The notes under the pieces: generated by a model
What the model saw: only the letters and a program-made list of their open reading frames with translations
Told to the model about the DNA's origin: nothing
Database searches by the model: none
Shown here: positions 34,601 to 44,900 of the stretch, piece after piece
Numbering within the stretch: the first letter of the stretch is position 1
How the letters are laid out: every line of letters starts with the position of its first letter
Program-made: the position numbers and the translations under genes
Assembly: GCF_041260155.1 (NCBI RefSeq)
Contig: NC_091934.1
Span: 40,549,194 to 40,613,193 of the forward strand
Direction: 5' to 3'
DNA length: 64,000 nt
DNA from: Ptychodera flava
Lineage: Eukaryota; Hemichordata; Enteropneusta; Ptychoderidae

Positions 34601-36074
34601 TGATAGCTTTGTAATTTGGTATAAAGTCCCTTGTTTGATAGCTTTGTAATTTGGTATAAAGTCCCGAAAGATGTTATTAGATAAATTTTCTGCTCAAAGT
34701 GTTGGGAAACCCCAAAATTTGTATATTTAGGTATACTTTTCTCAGTTTGTGACCTTAAATGACCTATACTAACCCAGGATATGTTGTGAGACAATTTAAA
34801 AATTTTGAAGGCTGTGAACATAATTTTGTCATATTTGATACCAATCTGTGGGAAAATTTGATCCAGAAAACAAAGCTGAGGTGATTTTTTTCATTTTGGA
34901 CCAATTTTTGCAACTTTTCTATGTAAGAATACAAAAACTGATGAGAAATTTGGATCCAGGATAATTCCAGATGTTGTAATCATCACCCACAGTGGAAGGC
35001 ATTTCACAATCTGTAACTAACTTAAGTGATGTTTACATTAGAATGATAACACTCATGGCATTAATTAAAAATCTCCAAGGTTGTAAATGTACTTCCTGTC
35101 ATTTGGTCTTATGTAATACCAAGGGGTGGAACATTGATATGCAGGAGGGGGTAGGGTTTAGAAGATCAATGATGTAGCATTACTTTTTTACCAGATCCCT
35201 TGTGCATTTTTTGCCCACTCCCACCTTTTCTTTTTATCAAGCCTTCTCTGTTTTTTGTTGTTGACATTTGCTTATGTATTTAGGATCTGCTTCTCCCATT
35301 GCTATAGAAGTTGATATGCATGTTCCTAAAGATGACCTCCAGTACCTAAGTTGGAGACCTTATTTGCTTTTGTCATTCTTGTTTTTCCTGGTTTAAATAT
35401 TTCTCGAATGGACCAATTCAAACTGAATGTGAGCACATAGTGTCCTTGACGGTATTTTATCTGTTTGTTAAAGTACTTAGGGTGCTGCTATGCAGGATGT
35501 AGAGTCAAGAGAATATTTAATATGCAACAGAAAAAGGAGCAAAGCAAATGAACAATCATAGGGAATTAAACTAGCAATAATAACCTTACTACCAAAAAGC
35601 GCAGTGCCGAAAAAAAGTCTGGATGGCCCAGAATGTATGAACCTGGACAAGGGGCCTGAAACAAGGCTTGGTGATGTCAAGTGTTGTGTGTAATAGAAAG
35701 ATGGGTAAATAGATAAAGCATTACCAAGATGTGTATGTCAGTATTGTGTAAGTGGCTTAGGGACAGCTACGTCCTGCAAAGGGACCTAGCTCTCTGGATT
35801 TAGACTAGATTTGTGTTATCACACAAATCTTTATTTATCGTCGTTTTTCAATGATTTCTCTCTCCAGGCATTTGAACTTCCAGAGATCTCAGAGGAGGAA
35901 CAAGCATTAGTAGATGAACTCATTGAATACAAACATGCCGTTCACTCACCGGGAAAACCAGACAGCTGGCTTGATGAGAAATTAAATCAACAGCTTGACA
36001 AGAAAGAAAGATTTTATATCGAAAAAAGAGAAAAAGCAGCCAAACATTTGCTTCAGAATATAGGAGAGCATTAG
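16565..36074 (+). CDS. Tandem-domain 2OG-Fe(II) oxygenase, copy 2 (frame disturbed)
   Basis: Proposed exons: 16565-16630, 21986-22723, 24288-24414, 24823-24976, 25338-about 25398, an unresolved exon ending near 25762, 25896-26054, 28207-28388, 32086-32201 and 35868-36074; about 610-620 residues. A membrane segment (FLLVLFLLINY) follows RRWKK, suggesting a type II anchor or an uncleaved signal and lumenal catalysis. Two beta-helix domains follow. The second is complete: YPYDVSLNVI, RIHEDCGAFE with the HxD pair, distal His in IIPHSARPP, Arg in NARYTFAVK. The first (LYPYSVTCYLQRR to YVKAGYIITIK) keeps the distal His but lacks HxD and the Arg. About four single-base frame changes occur, in exons at about 22350, 22480, 24370 and 28300, most in short T or C runs. 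Sequence error or early decay are both possible. Collagen-type prolyl hydroxylase kin are the nearest family I can name; the substrate is unknown. Confidence 0.7.
16736..16861. repeat. Long hairpin 1 of intronic foldback cluster
   Basis: Arms of about 54 bases, GTTATCGTAATG...TTGCTTGGATAGTCGTTCGA and its complement, surround a loop of about 14 bases near TATTTTTCCAAGT. There are only one or two mismatches. It is GC-rich, unlike its surroundings. Confidence 0.9.
17368..17585. repeat. Long hairpin 2, with TTG/CAA microsatellite arms
   Basis: TATTTGGACTCAGTAAATTT on the left pairs with AAATTTACTGAGTCCAAATA on the right. Inside, a (TTG)n run pairs with (CAA)n, and TATTTGCAGAAAAGAACAAA pairs with TTTGTTCTTTTCTGCAAATA. 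The loop is about 23 bases (GTAAGATGAATTTTGCAGCG). The poly-Leu and poly-Asn frames here come from the microsatellite. Confidence 0.92.
17765..17790. promoter_or_regulatory. Head-to-head pair of DR1 nuclear-receptor-like sites
   Basis: TGACCTTTGACCC (on the minus strand GGGTCAAAGGTCA, two AGGTCA-type half sites one base apart) abuts AGGTCAAAAGTCA, another one-base-spaced pair on the + strand. DR1 is the recognised HNF4/RXR/COUP-TF layout. It lies in the oxygenase first intron just before hairpin 3. The match is exact for one pair and one base off for the other; function is inferred only. Confidence 0.3.
17876..18045. repeat. Long hairpin 3
   Basis: TGGGTCCATAGCTGTGGTGG on the left is the complement of CCACCACAGCTATGGACCCA on the right, continuing through TTACGACGG...ATTC and GCCTTTTA...GGTTTTGA, with small mismatches and a loop near 17945-17975. 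The overlapping open frames are produced by this palindrome. Confidence 0.9.
19056..19250. repeat. Long hairpin 4
   Basis: Arms of about 85-90 bases: GAGGTTATAAATGG-type ends, GGGTATTTGGTTG, GAATATAAGACCT and GGGGTGAAAATTA pair with their complements around a loop near AAGCGAAGCGAGG (about 19150-19163). Arm mismatch is modest. The right end is followed by CATTATAATTTGC, and a CATATTATAATGAG motif recurs at about 19732, so a larger element is possible. Confidence 0.88.
20303..20782. mobile_element. MITE with 27-bp perfect inverted ends
   Basis: Starts GGGCCGTCGATAATAAAAGC (then TGACGCA) and ends with the exact complement of those 27 bases. A G-rich run preceded by CGTTTAGGGG or CGTTTTGAAGGG sits just inside each end, so the subterminal regions are also inverted. 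It is 480 bp long without a transposase. I could not settle a target-site duplication. Confidence 0.85.
20783..21985. other. Remainder of oxygenase intron 1
   Basis: No feature recognised, apart from a polypyrimidine-rich stretch and TTATAG acceptor at 21967-21985. If the 16565 exon is not used, the GC-richer stretch at about 21600-21780 would be the likely promoter/5' UTR. Confidence 0.4.
22724..24287. other. Oxygenase intron, no feature recognised
   Basis: Intron between the N-terminal-domain exon (GTGAATG donor) and the linker exon (TTACCTTAG acceptor). AT-rich, with no terminal repeats or arrays noticed. Confidence 0.5.
26818..27034. mobile_element. piggyBac-type MITE, duplicate copy
   Basis: Same element as at 3167-3381, carried by the duplication. 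The left terminus is slightly decayed (TTTAGAGTGCC). Confidence 0.6.
28741..32027. mobile_element. 3.29-kb TTAA-flanked insertion found only in copy 2
   Basis: Copy 1 has an uninterrupted ACAATTAAAGGCATGATG. In copy 2 that site is split, with TTAA (in fact TTAAAGG) on both sides of the insert. The ends are weakly inverted (AGGTATGG and, on the minus strand, AGGCAGGG), and a subterminal inverted pair GAGTGGCACATG (28769-28780) / CATGTGCCACTC (31960-31971) supports a transposon. TTAA duplication is known for piggyBac and Kolobok elements. No transposase can be recognised in any frame. Base composition is visibly more balanced than the host introns. The several short frames on both strands (for example 31056-31509 minus) resemble nothing I know. 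Confidence 0.6.
32819..33419. mobile_element. DNA transposon remnant with GCGCGTTC ends, duplicate copy
   Basis: Duplicate of 6339-6941. The left terminus is damaged (GGCGTGTTTGATTG) but the right GAACGCGCCCC is intact. The inward MADNTA-like frame is altered by a small insertion, while the minus-strand MAALNVDAFLQCGGVNG frame is kept. Confidence 0.6.
33838..35415. mobile_element. Hairpin-headed repeat family, member A duplicate
   Basis: Duplicate of 7349-8935, with the hairpin CTCACGTTTGG / CCAATGTGAG and a slightly longer (TATG)n run at 33893-33963. Differences from copy 1 are scattered point changes and short indels. Confidence 0.6.
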
Positions 36075-38840
36075 TAAATGTGATTATTTTTCATCAATCA
36101 TTAGAGATATCGCAATTTTAAATACAATGAAAATTCATTGGTACAATGAAATTACAATGATCGCGATATACTGACTTTGCTACATAAAAAATTTATATGA
36201 TGGATTTTAATTAGCGTGTTGTCATATGAATTCAACATTACTCCTCAATTTGCTATTTTTGTCATAAGATTAGTTAACCTACCCACCCCATTTTCCTGTG
36301 TAGAGGTCCTACTTTGTAGTAGTAAACAATAGAATTGGACAAAACCATTATAGCGAAAGGGTTAAAGTAACAATGTAGAGTCAACAGTCAACAAAAATGG
36401 ATGATAAAGTTGAATGTTGTAGAATTTTAAATGAAACTTACTACATGCCAACGAAAATGCCAGGATGTTACAGGTCACAGAGGGGTCATGCAAGTATGAC
36501 CAGTTGCAGGCTTAAGAGAATTCATTGTGCATTTTGCCGTGATTATATTTTTCAAGAAAGAACGTTTATAATAATGTCCAAAAGTTTTCTGTATGTTTCA
36601 GGAAGCATTATGAGAAATGGTTTGTAAATAGCTTTCATTTTTAATGAGATGTACCATTGACCAGAATAACATTCAAGATGTTGTATTTTAACTTTCTAGA
36701 GCGAGAGATGAACATTTATTTTGTGTGAGGCAAGGTAGTTTGACCCAAATACTTGCAAAAATTAAACAAATTTAGAATATTTTAATAGATTACAAGAGAT
36801 TACACAGAGATGAAAGAAGAGAAGTCTTAAGGATATGAGAATTCACTACTTTACAAATGTGAAATGTGTAAATATAAGATGTCTATTTTCTTCTCAATGA
36901 AAGAGAATTTTCTTTATGACAAACTGATGTATGTATTTTCCAGTTGATTAGCATGCTATGCTTCCTACAGTTCATTCAATGTTTTGAAGAAAGCTGGTCC
37001 TTGAATCATGCACAGTCACCTTTTGAAAGGAGCATTCCTTAGTTGCTGAGTGACTGCATTCCGTGTGAGCTGTATTACAATACAAAGTTTATCTAAGGAT
37101 TTAGGAATGGAATGAAAGTGTTTAACCATTTGCAGTCCAACATTCTTCAGCTGTGCCAAAGGACCAACTAACAGTTATGTATACTACAGATATTATTGCA
37201 GCTCACCGTTCAAACAGCTGTTCAAAGCATGTCTAGATGGCAGCCTGCAATATGTTTCTGTAGTATTAAAACAAAATTTCGACCTTTATTTTGTAGTCTG
37301 AGTGGAATAATGTAGCCCTTTGATTCAGTTATCAACTATCATACAAGATTGGCATCTTTGACGGACAATGCTTTGGATTTGAATGAAGTACCAGTGAATT
37401 GTCCCGCATAGCATTGATTTTCTCTGATTCTTCTATGATGAAAACACAGGACATGTCAGAAGTTGATGCTGCCTTCAAATCTTGCCTTCAAGTCATTAAG
37501 TCAGACAAGAATGACACGCTGGTGGATGGTCATCAGACCTGATTGGAAAAACAGGGATGTTCCAAGAAAGCTATAAAGCATTTGAATTCTTGTACCCACC
37601 TGTACCTTGTCATTTATCTCTTATAGCGGTGTACCATATTTACCAGTTTGAATCAAATGAGATGTCTTCCTTGGTTGATTTTGTCATTACATTCTTTTTT
37701 GTATTTACTCATTTGTATTTGCTTGTCCATATTTACTCTAATGCTAATAGTTTTGTATAGTTTATCTGTTTGTATATTTTTGCAGAGTTACTAAAGATAG
37801 AATAGGGTTTTACCAGGAGATGTGTAAAATACACAGTTTAATTAAACATGACAATCAAAATCTCTATTATTCTTTTGAAGGCATTAAAATGTCAAGTCTT
37901 TGTACAGATGTGCATTTTAGAACTCATGGATGTAACGTCACATGTCATGTTTTTTTGATCCACCAACCGTATAAGACTTTCAAAAAGTCCTCTTGCCGAA
38001 AATGGTGTTCCCAACTTTTATATTTTTGAATTTCTGGCAACTCATGTTTAAGGTTTTATGTACTTACTATCTCTAGATTTTGTTTCTCTAATGTAATAAT
38101 TTTAGTCCTAGAAAATGGGATGGAAATTTAATAAAAAACAATATTTAAACTATAGCATATTCTCATGAGTAGTTTTATTCCATGTTATTTTACCTTTTCC
38201 CCTAATTGTTAATGAATAGGTCCACACTCATCATTGAAAACAATGGGTTTGGGCCGTACCAAAAATGTGAAAGGGGTGAATAGTATTATACACTCACTCT
38301 GTGTCCTGTGGAGTTTGAATTTATTGTTCATCAACTTTACTCTTATTTGTTCACGTATTCCATCTTTTGGATATTTCTAAATATCACCTCATCTATACAA
38401 ACTTTTACTGGAAAGATAGTTTTATACCTTTTCAACAGATCAAGTGATCTGAATTGAAGTTGTGCTACCCATTGGCAGACATTTTGACTTTTGATTTATT
38501 TGCCAAAAATGAAAACTTGACTCCCTTAAAGTATTGCATATGAAGAACAATCATCCGGTTGCTTCACTGTGTATTTAACAATTTTGGTATAACTTATCAA
38601 AATAATACCTTTCGACGAGCAAATTCATATTCTTCAAGCGTTTACACATCATTTCTTGAAGAGAAGTCTTGTGTTGCTTCTACAAAAAATTAAGTTACTT
38701 ACAGCTGCAACTTTTAGTTCTTGTTTTAGACTGCTTTATGTATTTCGGTATATCGAATTATATTTCAGTTATATTATCATGTTATAAAAGACAAAAATGT
38801 AATATTTGTCATTTTACGGTTTTATCCGATATGCGTTGAT
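36075..38840. other. Oxygenase 3' flank and gene-free stretch
   Basis: 36075-37067 is the duplicated 3' flank/UTR. From 37068 the sequence is unique in the window. Frames at 37557-37760 and 37820-38029 are AT-rich, with no recognisable motif or splice context. Confidence 0.5.
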
Positions 38841-38841
38841 G

Positions 38842-38850
38842 TATATAAAA
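38842..38850 (+). promoter_or_regulatory. Possible TATA element of SRPRB
   Basis: TATATAAAA lies about 120 bases before the SRPRB start codon, at the transition into a GC-richer 5' leader. Plausible position for a TATA box, but AT-rich DNA produces such matches by chance. Confidence 0.25.
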
Positions 38851-38967
38851 AAAATGCGAACGCAACTTCGCAAGCATGTTGGGGTATGATCTCTTGGCAT
38901 AACAAAAGAATAATTACCAAAGCGCTCAAGAGGGCGGGCTGCCGTCTAAATACTTCCGGTGTCAAAC

Positions 38968-41900
38968 ATGGCGACAAGGAGAGCAGACGGGCTCGACCAG
39001 TACGTAAATTTGATAAAAGAGGAGCTTGCTACACAAGATCCACTGATTCTAGGAGTAGGAGTCGCCGTAGTTGTTGTCATTTTAACTATCCGTAAGTAAA
39101 GAGTTCCAGGATAATGTTTTGAGTCAATATAACACAGGTCAATCTGAAGCATATGGTCGACCGCAGTCAAACAGAGGTGAACACATGGCTGTATGCCCGT
39201 TCATTTCACTTTATGTGCATCGCACGATGTTATTCTATTTCGCAGATAGACTTGCAGTAACGGACAGTCTGTTTCCTTTCATGAATTTGAAAGAACGGGG
39301 AAAACTGAAGATAAACGAACACAAACGCTAAAAGCACCAGTTGACTAACTAAAACACTAGTGAAATGCATTTTACAAAAACTTCAAAGAGAACTTTTTGT
39401 ACCTTTCATTACAAACTAGTGGAGCTGGGATTCGTCCATCAGTGTACTCCATCTGGGTCCGCGTCAAGGCAACTGGACACAAACGTTTGTGGTTACGAAG
39501 TTTTAACAGGTTCCTTTAGAGTCTTCGGCTTTTTACCCTTTCCACATCCCTTATCCTAATGACTCCATCTGTCGCTTGTGACAAATGTTAAATGATTTCC
39601 GTGTCCGCTATTTTTTACTCTAGTAGGGATTTAACATGAAATTGATAGACAGCTACAATAATAATAAATTATATATCAAAAGAAAGCTCTCTTCAAGACC
39701 AATTGATTGCATTTTGTTTGATGAAAATCGGTTCAGTACATGCAGAGATATGTCCTGTTGAATTTGAAAAAAACTTTCTCCTGTTTAGAAATTATGCCAT
39801 GGTAGACACCTGTAGTTATCATAACCACCAGGTGACCCCATTTTGAACATTGTTTAAGGAAACTAGAATTGCAATTTCTTGTGCTTTTTGCAATAACTCA
39901 AGCATTTCTTATTGAAAATTGATGAAATTTTTTGTGGATATTGCTGCTGACGAAATGTTCAATGGTTTTTAATTTTTATAAGTGAAAAAGGTTATTTATA
40001 ATGCTGTTTACAAGGTAAACAAAAAACAATACCTGTAAAAAATCAAATGATACCTGTGACATTGATCGCTGTATGCATTATGTATCGTGAACATCTACAG
40101 AAATATGATAATCATATTCCATCATATTTACTTTGCATATGTGAAAAAAGTTTAGATTTATATTTACAAGGTAAACAAATAAACAACAATACCTGTTATC
40201 AATCAAATGATACCTGTGACATTTTAGAACTTGATTTAAATTTAACAAAATATTTTTTTAGATTTTTTTTAATTTGAACTTCGAATTTTTTTAAAAATTT
40301 TTTGTGTGATTACAACTTTTATTAAATGATTATGAAATATGTCTGATTAATGTCGATTTTAAGTTAAAACAAAGAACTTTTCCAAAAAGTCAAAAAAACT
40401 TCGTTCTCAACCCTTTGTCAATGCCGTAAAACAGCAACACGCATTTATAGAATGAACAACTGCATTAAACTGGATGCAAAGTTAAGCTGCCCCGGAAATA
40501 ACATAGACCCTTGAACATGTCGAAGTCAGCGGTCCGAAATACAAACCAGTATAAATACAACTTTTTCAAAGTCCGGGACACCATCAATGAGGAAAGAACA
40601 AATTAATAATCTATGGCCTTGTTCTCCAGAGAGAACCAAAATAGTCCCCTTCTCGGGAACTAAAGATAGAAACTAAAATTTCAGTATAGTATCGGCAAAG
40701 TGTGGTGCTCGTTCGTATGCCTACACTGCAGTGCAGTGCTGGCTTGACAACTTCTCACTAAGTGTCTATCGAAAAATATCACCCGGAAGTCAAACTACTT
40801 CGAACAAGATAACGTTTGAAAGGGTAAAGTATATTTCTCTAGTTCCTTTCGTTAGATAAGAAATCAGACAAATCTAGCTGCAAAATCATGAACGTCGGAA
40901 CTCAGCTTAGACCTGACACAGAACACTATGCGGCGAAGCGCCGATTACTTGTATGTGATTCCTGGGAGTGCCCGGATGTAAAGTTGGGGTGAAACCATAC
41001 TCGCTAAAAAGGGCCTTAAGCATCTTTTTCGCATCGTCAGACTCGTAATTATTGCAGAATTACAATTAATATTTATCATAAAATTAATTTTGGGGCCGAA
41101 CGTTTAAGGAAATCAAGATTTTCTTTCAAAAAAACACAAACGAAACACAAAGTTTGATCACAGATTGAGTTTTTTCTCGGCCGATTTTAACGTTTGCCCC
41201 CTCAAAATGAAGCCCATGATCTCTACTTTCGTACCAATCCAAAAAAATAGTGATGCGATCAGAATAAGTCATGCGGAGAGCCTATCAAAGAGGTATATGT
41301 TCGATCTCCTTTGCGGGACATTCGAGGTCACGGCACAACGCTCATAATGGACGCCAAAATCGCCGGTACGCGTGAGTTTGTAGTCGTGCTGCTTTGCCAT
41401 TTATCGTAGTACAAAAGTGAAAATTTCCCAAAATGAAGTTAAAATAATAATCTTCAACACTACAGTTTCATTTTCTCTGATTATTTGGTCTATTTAAGAA
41501 TTAACGCGAAAGTTCGGACTATACCTGCATCGAACGCGTACGTTCAACACAATTGTCACGTGACCTAAAATCCCTAACTCTGGTCTTGCCTCCGTCTGTC
41601 AGTGTCACCCCAACCCCCACGACTCGCCAGCTTATGCCTCCTATTTCCACAGCCTGTCATCCTTGTTTGCTTGGACAGGGTCTTCTCGTGTCCTTTACAG
41701 CAGGAAATTTTATCAGCCACAATAATTGTAGCCTGTTGGCTGTGCCAAGAATTTTGCAGGTGGCCACAGAGGTTCAAGCCACTGTTGTTTTTGGAGAGAA
41801 TTGTTGTAGCAATTGATAATAGATGGATGGTGACAACCAGGACTTGATACCCGGTGCAGTGCCGATTTAATCCTTGCCAATTTCGTCCCCCGCGCATGCG

Positions 41901-44900
41901 CTGACTATCCAACAGTGCTTCACTTGGATAAGATCGGCAGCTGTAGCTGCCGATTTCGGTTCTGTTGCCGATTTCGACCCTCGACGCAAAATTAAAGTTC
42001 ACGCTAAACTTTATTTCGTATAATCTACCCGTTGGTCACTTTTGAGTGTCTCAATTATGTGAAAATGTATTATAAGTTTGGGGAAGTGCATCAATCGGTG
42101 TAATTTACTTGGAACATAGAACTGCTATAGCTGCCGATTTCAGTTCTGCAGTTGCCGATTTCGACCCCGACCCTCGACTCAAAATCCAAGTTCACGCTAA
42201 AATTTCTTTCGTACAATCTCGGATGCATACACGATCTTGCCAGTTTGCACCCCATTATCGACAACACTGTTTCATCAGCAGGAATTTCGGTACAAGTATA
42301 CGATTTGACAGGCTATGATAAGAATGCTTCTCAACAAAAGTCGAAACGGCTGACATATGATAGAAGAAAGTGGCTTTAGATCCCGGGTTTTAGATTCAGG
42401 CTACATGTCTGGGGCCGTTTCATGAAGAGAAACCATGTTGGATAGTCTACGCATGTGCGGGGACGAAATCGGCAAGGGATAAATTCGGCACGGCACCGGG
42501 ATCAAGTTAATCCCGTTCACCTTTGACATTCACGGGCGGGATCGAATGTTTATGTCTGTGTAAATTACGGTCACAATTAGTGTGCACAGGAGGTTGTAAA
42601 CAGGCCAATAAGTTCACATGCAAACAACAGATTATACGTAACTGAATATAACGGTGAGACCAGTACACTGAGAAACAACATTTCATGAAGTCTGCGATGC
42701 TTATAGCAATAACAGGTGTACTTCAACAGTAATGACAAAGGTACAGTCAATCCATGACGCCGCTGCAACTGACGTTATTACGTTCGGAATTAGGCTTACC
42801 CGAGGCCTGGCGCGGGCTGCAACTGTACAATTATTGCAGCTAAACGATAGCGTAGACGTTGTGCCATTGCCAAGATACCCTGCTATTTCCGATCGTTTCA
42901 TCTACAGAACTAGTAAAAACCCTCTAAATTCGACCAGAAAAAATAATTATGGTTTGAAATCGTTGAATTAATTGGAAATTAACACCGTTGTGCATTATAA
43001 TATATTAATATTGTTCTGTGACGAAACAAGCGGATGTTTTTCACATATGTAATGATACTTTGATCATGACCCCTGCAGTATGGTTGTCCAGGGGATGAAA
43101 CTTCAGACAAAGATGATTTTTACCAATATTTCCGTTTGATTACAGTAATTTTGAAGTTCATCAGTGGCAGGAAGAATACACGTAGAAGTGTTTTACTGGT
43201 AGGACTTTGTGATGCTGGCAAGACGGTTCTCTACAGCAGGGTAAGTTGTCCCTGGTATTATTACCTCCCATTTGCCATACATATATGGCAATTGGGAGGT
43301 TATATGGTTGAAAAAAGTCTGTATGTGAGATGTCTGTCTGTATGTATGTATGTATGTATGTATGTATGTATGTATGGATGTCTGTCCGTCCAACGCAAAA
43401 ACTCAAAAACCGCTGCACGTATTGAGCTGATTTTTGGTGTAGTGATGCCATATATGATGTAGATGTGCCGTTGTTAAAATGAACTTTTTAGTCCCATAGA
43501 TATGCTAATGAGGTAGAAAAAAAAGCGAAAATGGTCAAAAATCAATAACTCAGGAACTACTCATCTGATCATTGTCATATTTGGGTTTTAGGTACCTTGG
43601 GTCCAACTCATTTAAACATATAGATTTGATGTCAATATTTGATGCTTTCTATTTTTAATGAATTTTTTTTCTTTTTTTGCCATTTTAGTAAAAAATCTTT
43701 TCCTCTTAAACCAATGGTTGGATTGCTTTAAAATTTGGCATGCAGGTACCTTGTGAAAACTCAAAATAGAATTCATCAAAATTATAACACAATTTGCAAA
43801 TTTGTATTTTTGGGCAATTTTTGCCATTTTTGTTTAAAAAAATCTTCTTTGAAACTGTGTATGCCATTACTTTCTAATTGGGTGTGCAGGTTCCTAGGAG
43901 TGACCTGAAGATGACTCTCTGAACTCAAGCTGAAATTTGCAAATTTTGTGGTACTTTTTGTCATGCTTTCAAATTTGGTACATAGGTGAAATGTAGTAGG
44001 TCATTCATTCAAAGTCAAGTACTGCCTGTGTGAATGAGCAGATTATGATTGTGCTGTTCCAGGCTGAGGTGCTATTTATAGGAATGATGCAATGTTAGAC
44101 GGTAATTGATGTTTTAACTGAATTTGACTTACATTGTATGTAACTCTTGTACTGTATAAATCCTATCAATTTACCCAGAAAAAATAATCAATATGATTTT
44201 AAATAATTGAATTAGTGAGGATATCAACAAAGCCAAAATAATTTTAGTGTAGAATTATTAGAAAGTTCAACTTTTTTGACAGTTCATGGTGAAATGCTTA
44301 CCATCTTGGAGGATTAAAACATGTAAAGGCAACTTTCCGGAATCCCAACTTTGACATATTCTGAACCGTCATATATTGTGCTCTGTATGTTATCTAAAAG
44401 AAATTGCTCATAATAGTTTGTCATGATAGGTTGGTCACATAAATAGAGATAGAGAAAGTCCAATTTCCATTTATGGTTGACTTGGTAAGGATAAAATAAA
44501 ATTACTTTTTGAGGAAAAAAATAGAGTGGTCAATTAAAAGAGTGGTCAAAGTGATAGGGTTTTTATGGTAAAGCTGGGCTGTAAGATTCATGTTCTATTT
44601 ATAGGAATTATGCAACCTGTGTAAACAGTGCAATGAAAGTGTTACATGATTCCTTATAATGCTTTTGATGACCTTGAACTTCTTAAGTTGCAAACATTTG
44701 TCTCTTCTGTGTGCTTTCTCTGAGTACCTACAGGCTCAACTTATTCAACAGAACTTACTTGCAATGTTAATTTGAAAGTTAAAATGTGCTTGGTTAATAG
44801 GATGAAATACTGATAAAGATAACCAGCTGAAGATTCTTTATAACCTGACAGATATGCTTTTTTTATGACGTAAATGTTGATAAGCAAATCTTGTTTACTT

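Larger units (their letters stand above)
26270..37067 (+). repeat. Tandem segmental duplication, copy 2
   Basis: Counterpart of 2619-10473, same orientation, start-to-start distance about 23.65 kb. Longer mainly because of the 28741-32027 insertion. The duplication begins 215 bp after the HxD exon, so the copy-1 segment contains only the last three coding exons and the 3' flank. Confidence 0.95.

Noticed and set aside
41574-42002. 142-codon minus-strand frame in SRPRB intron 1
   Set aside because: It runs into the inverted end of the MITE, has no recognisable motif and no splice support; length alone is not enough.
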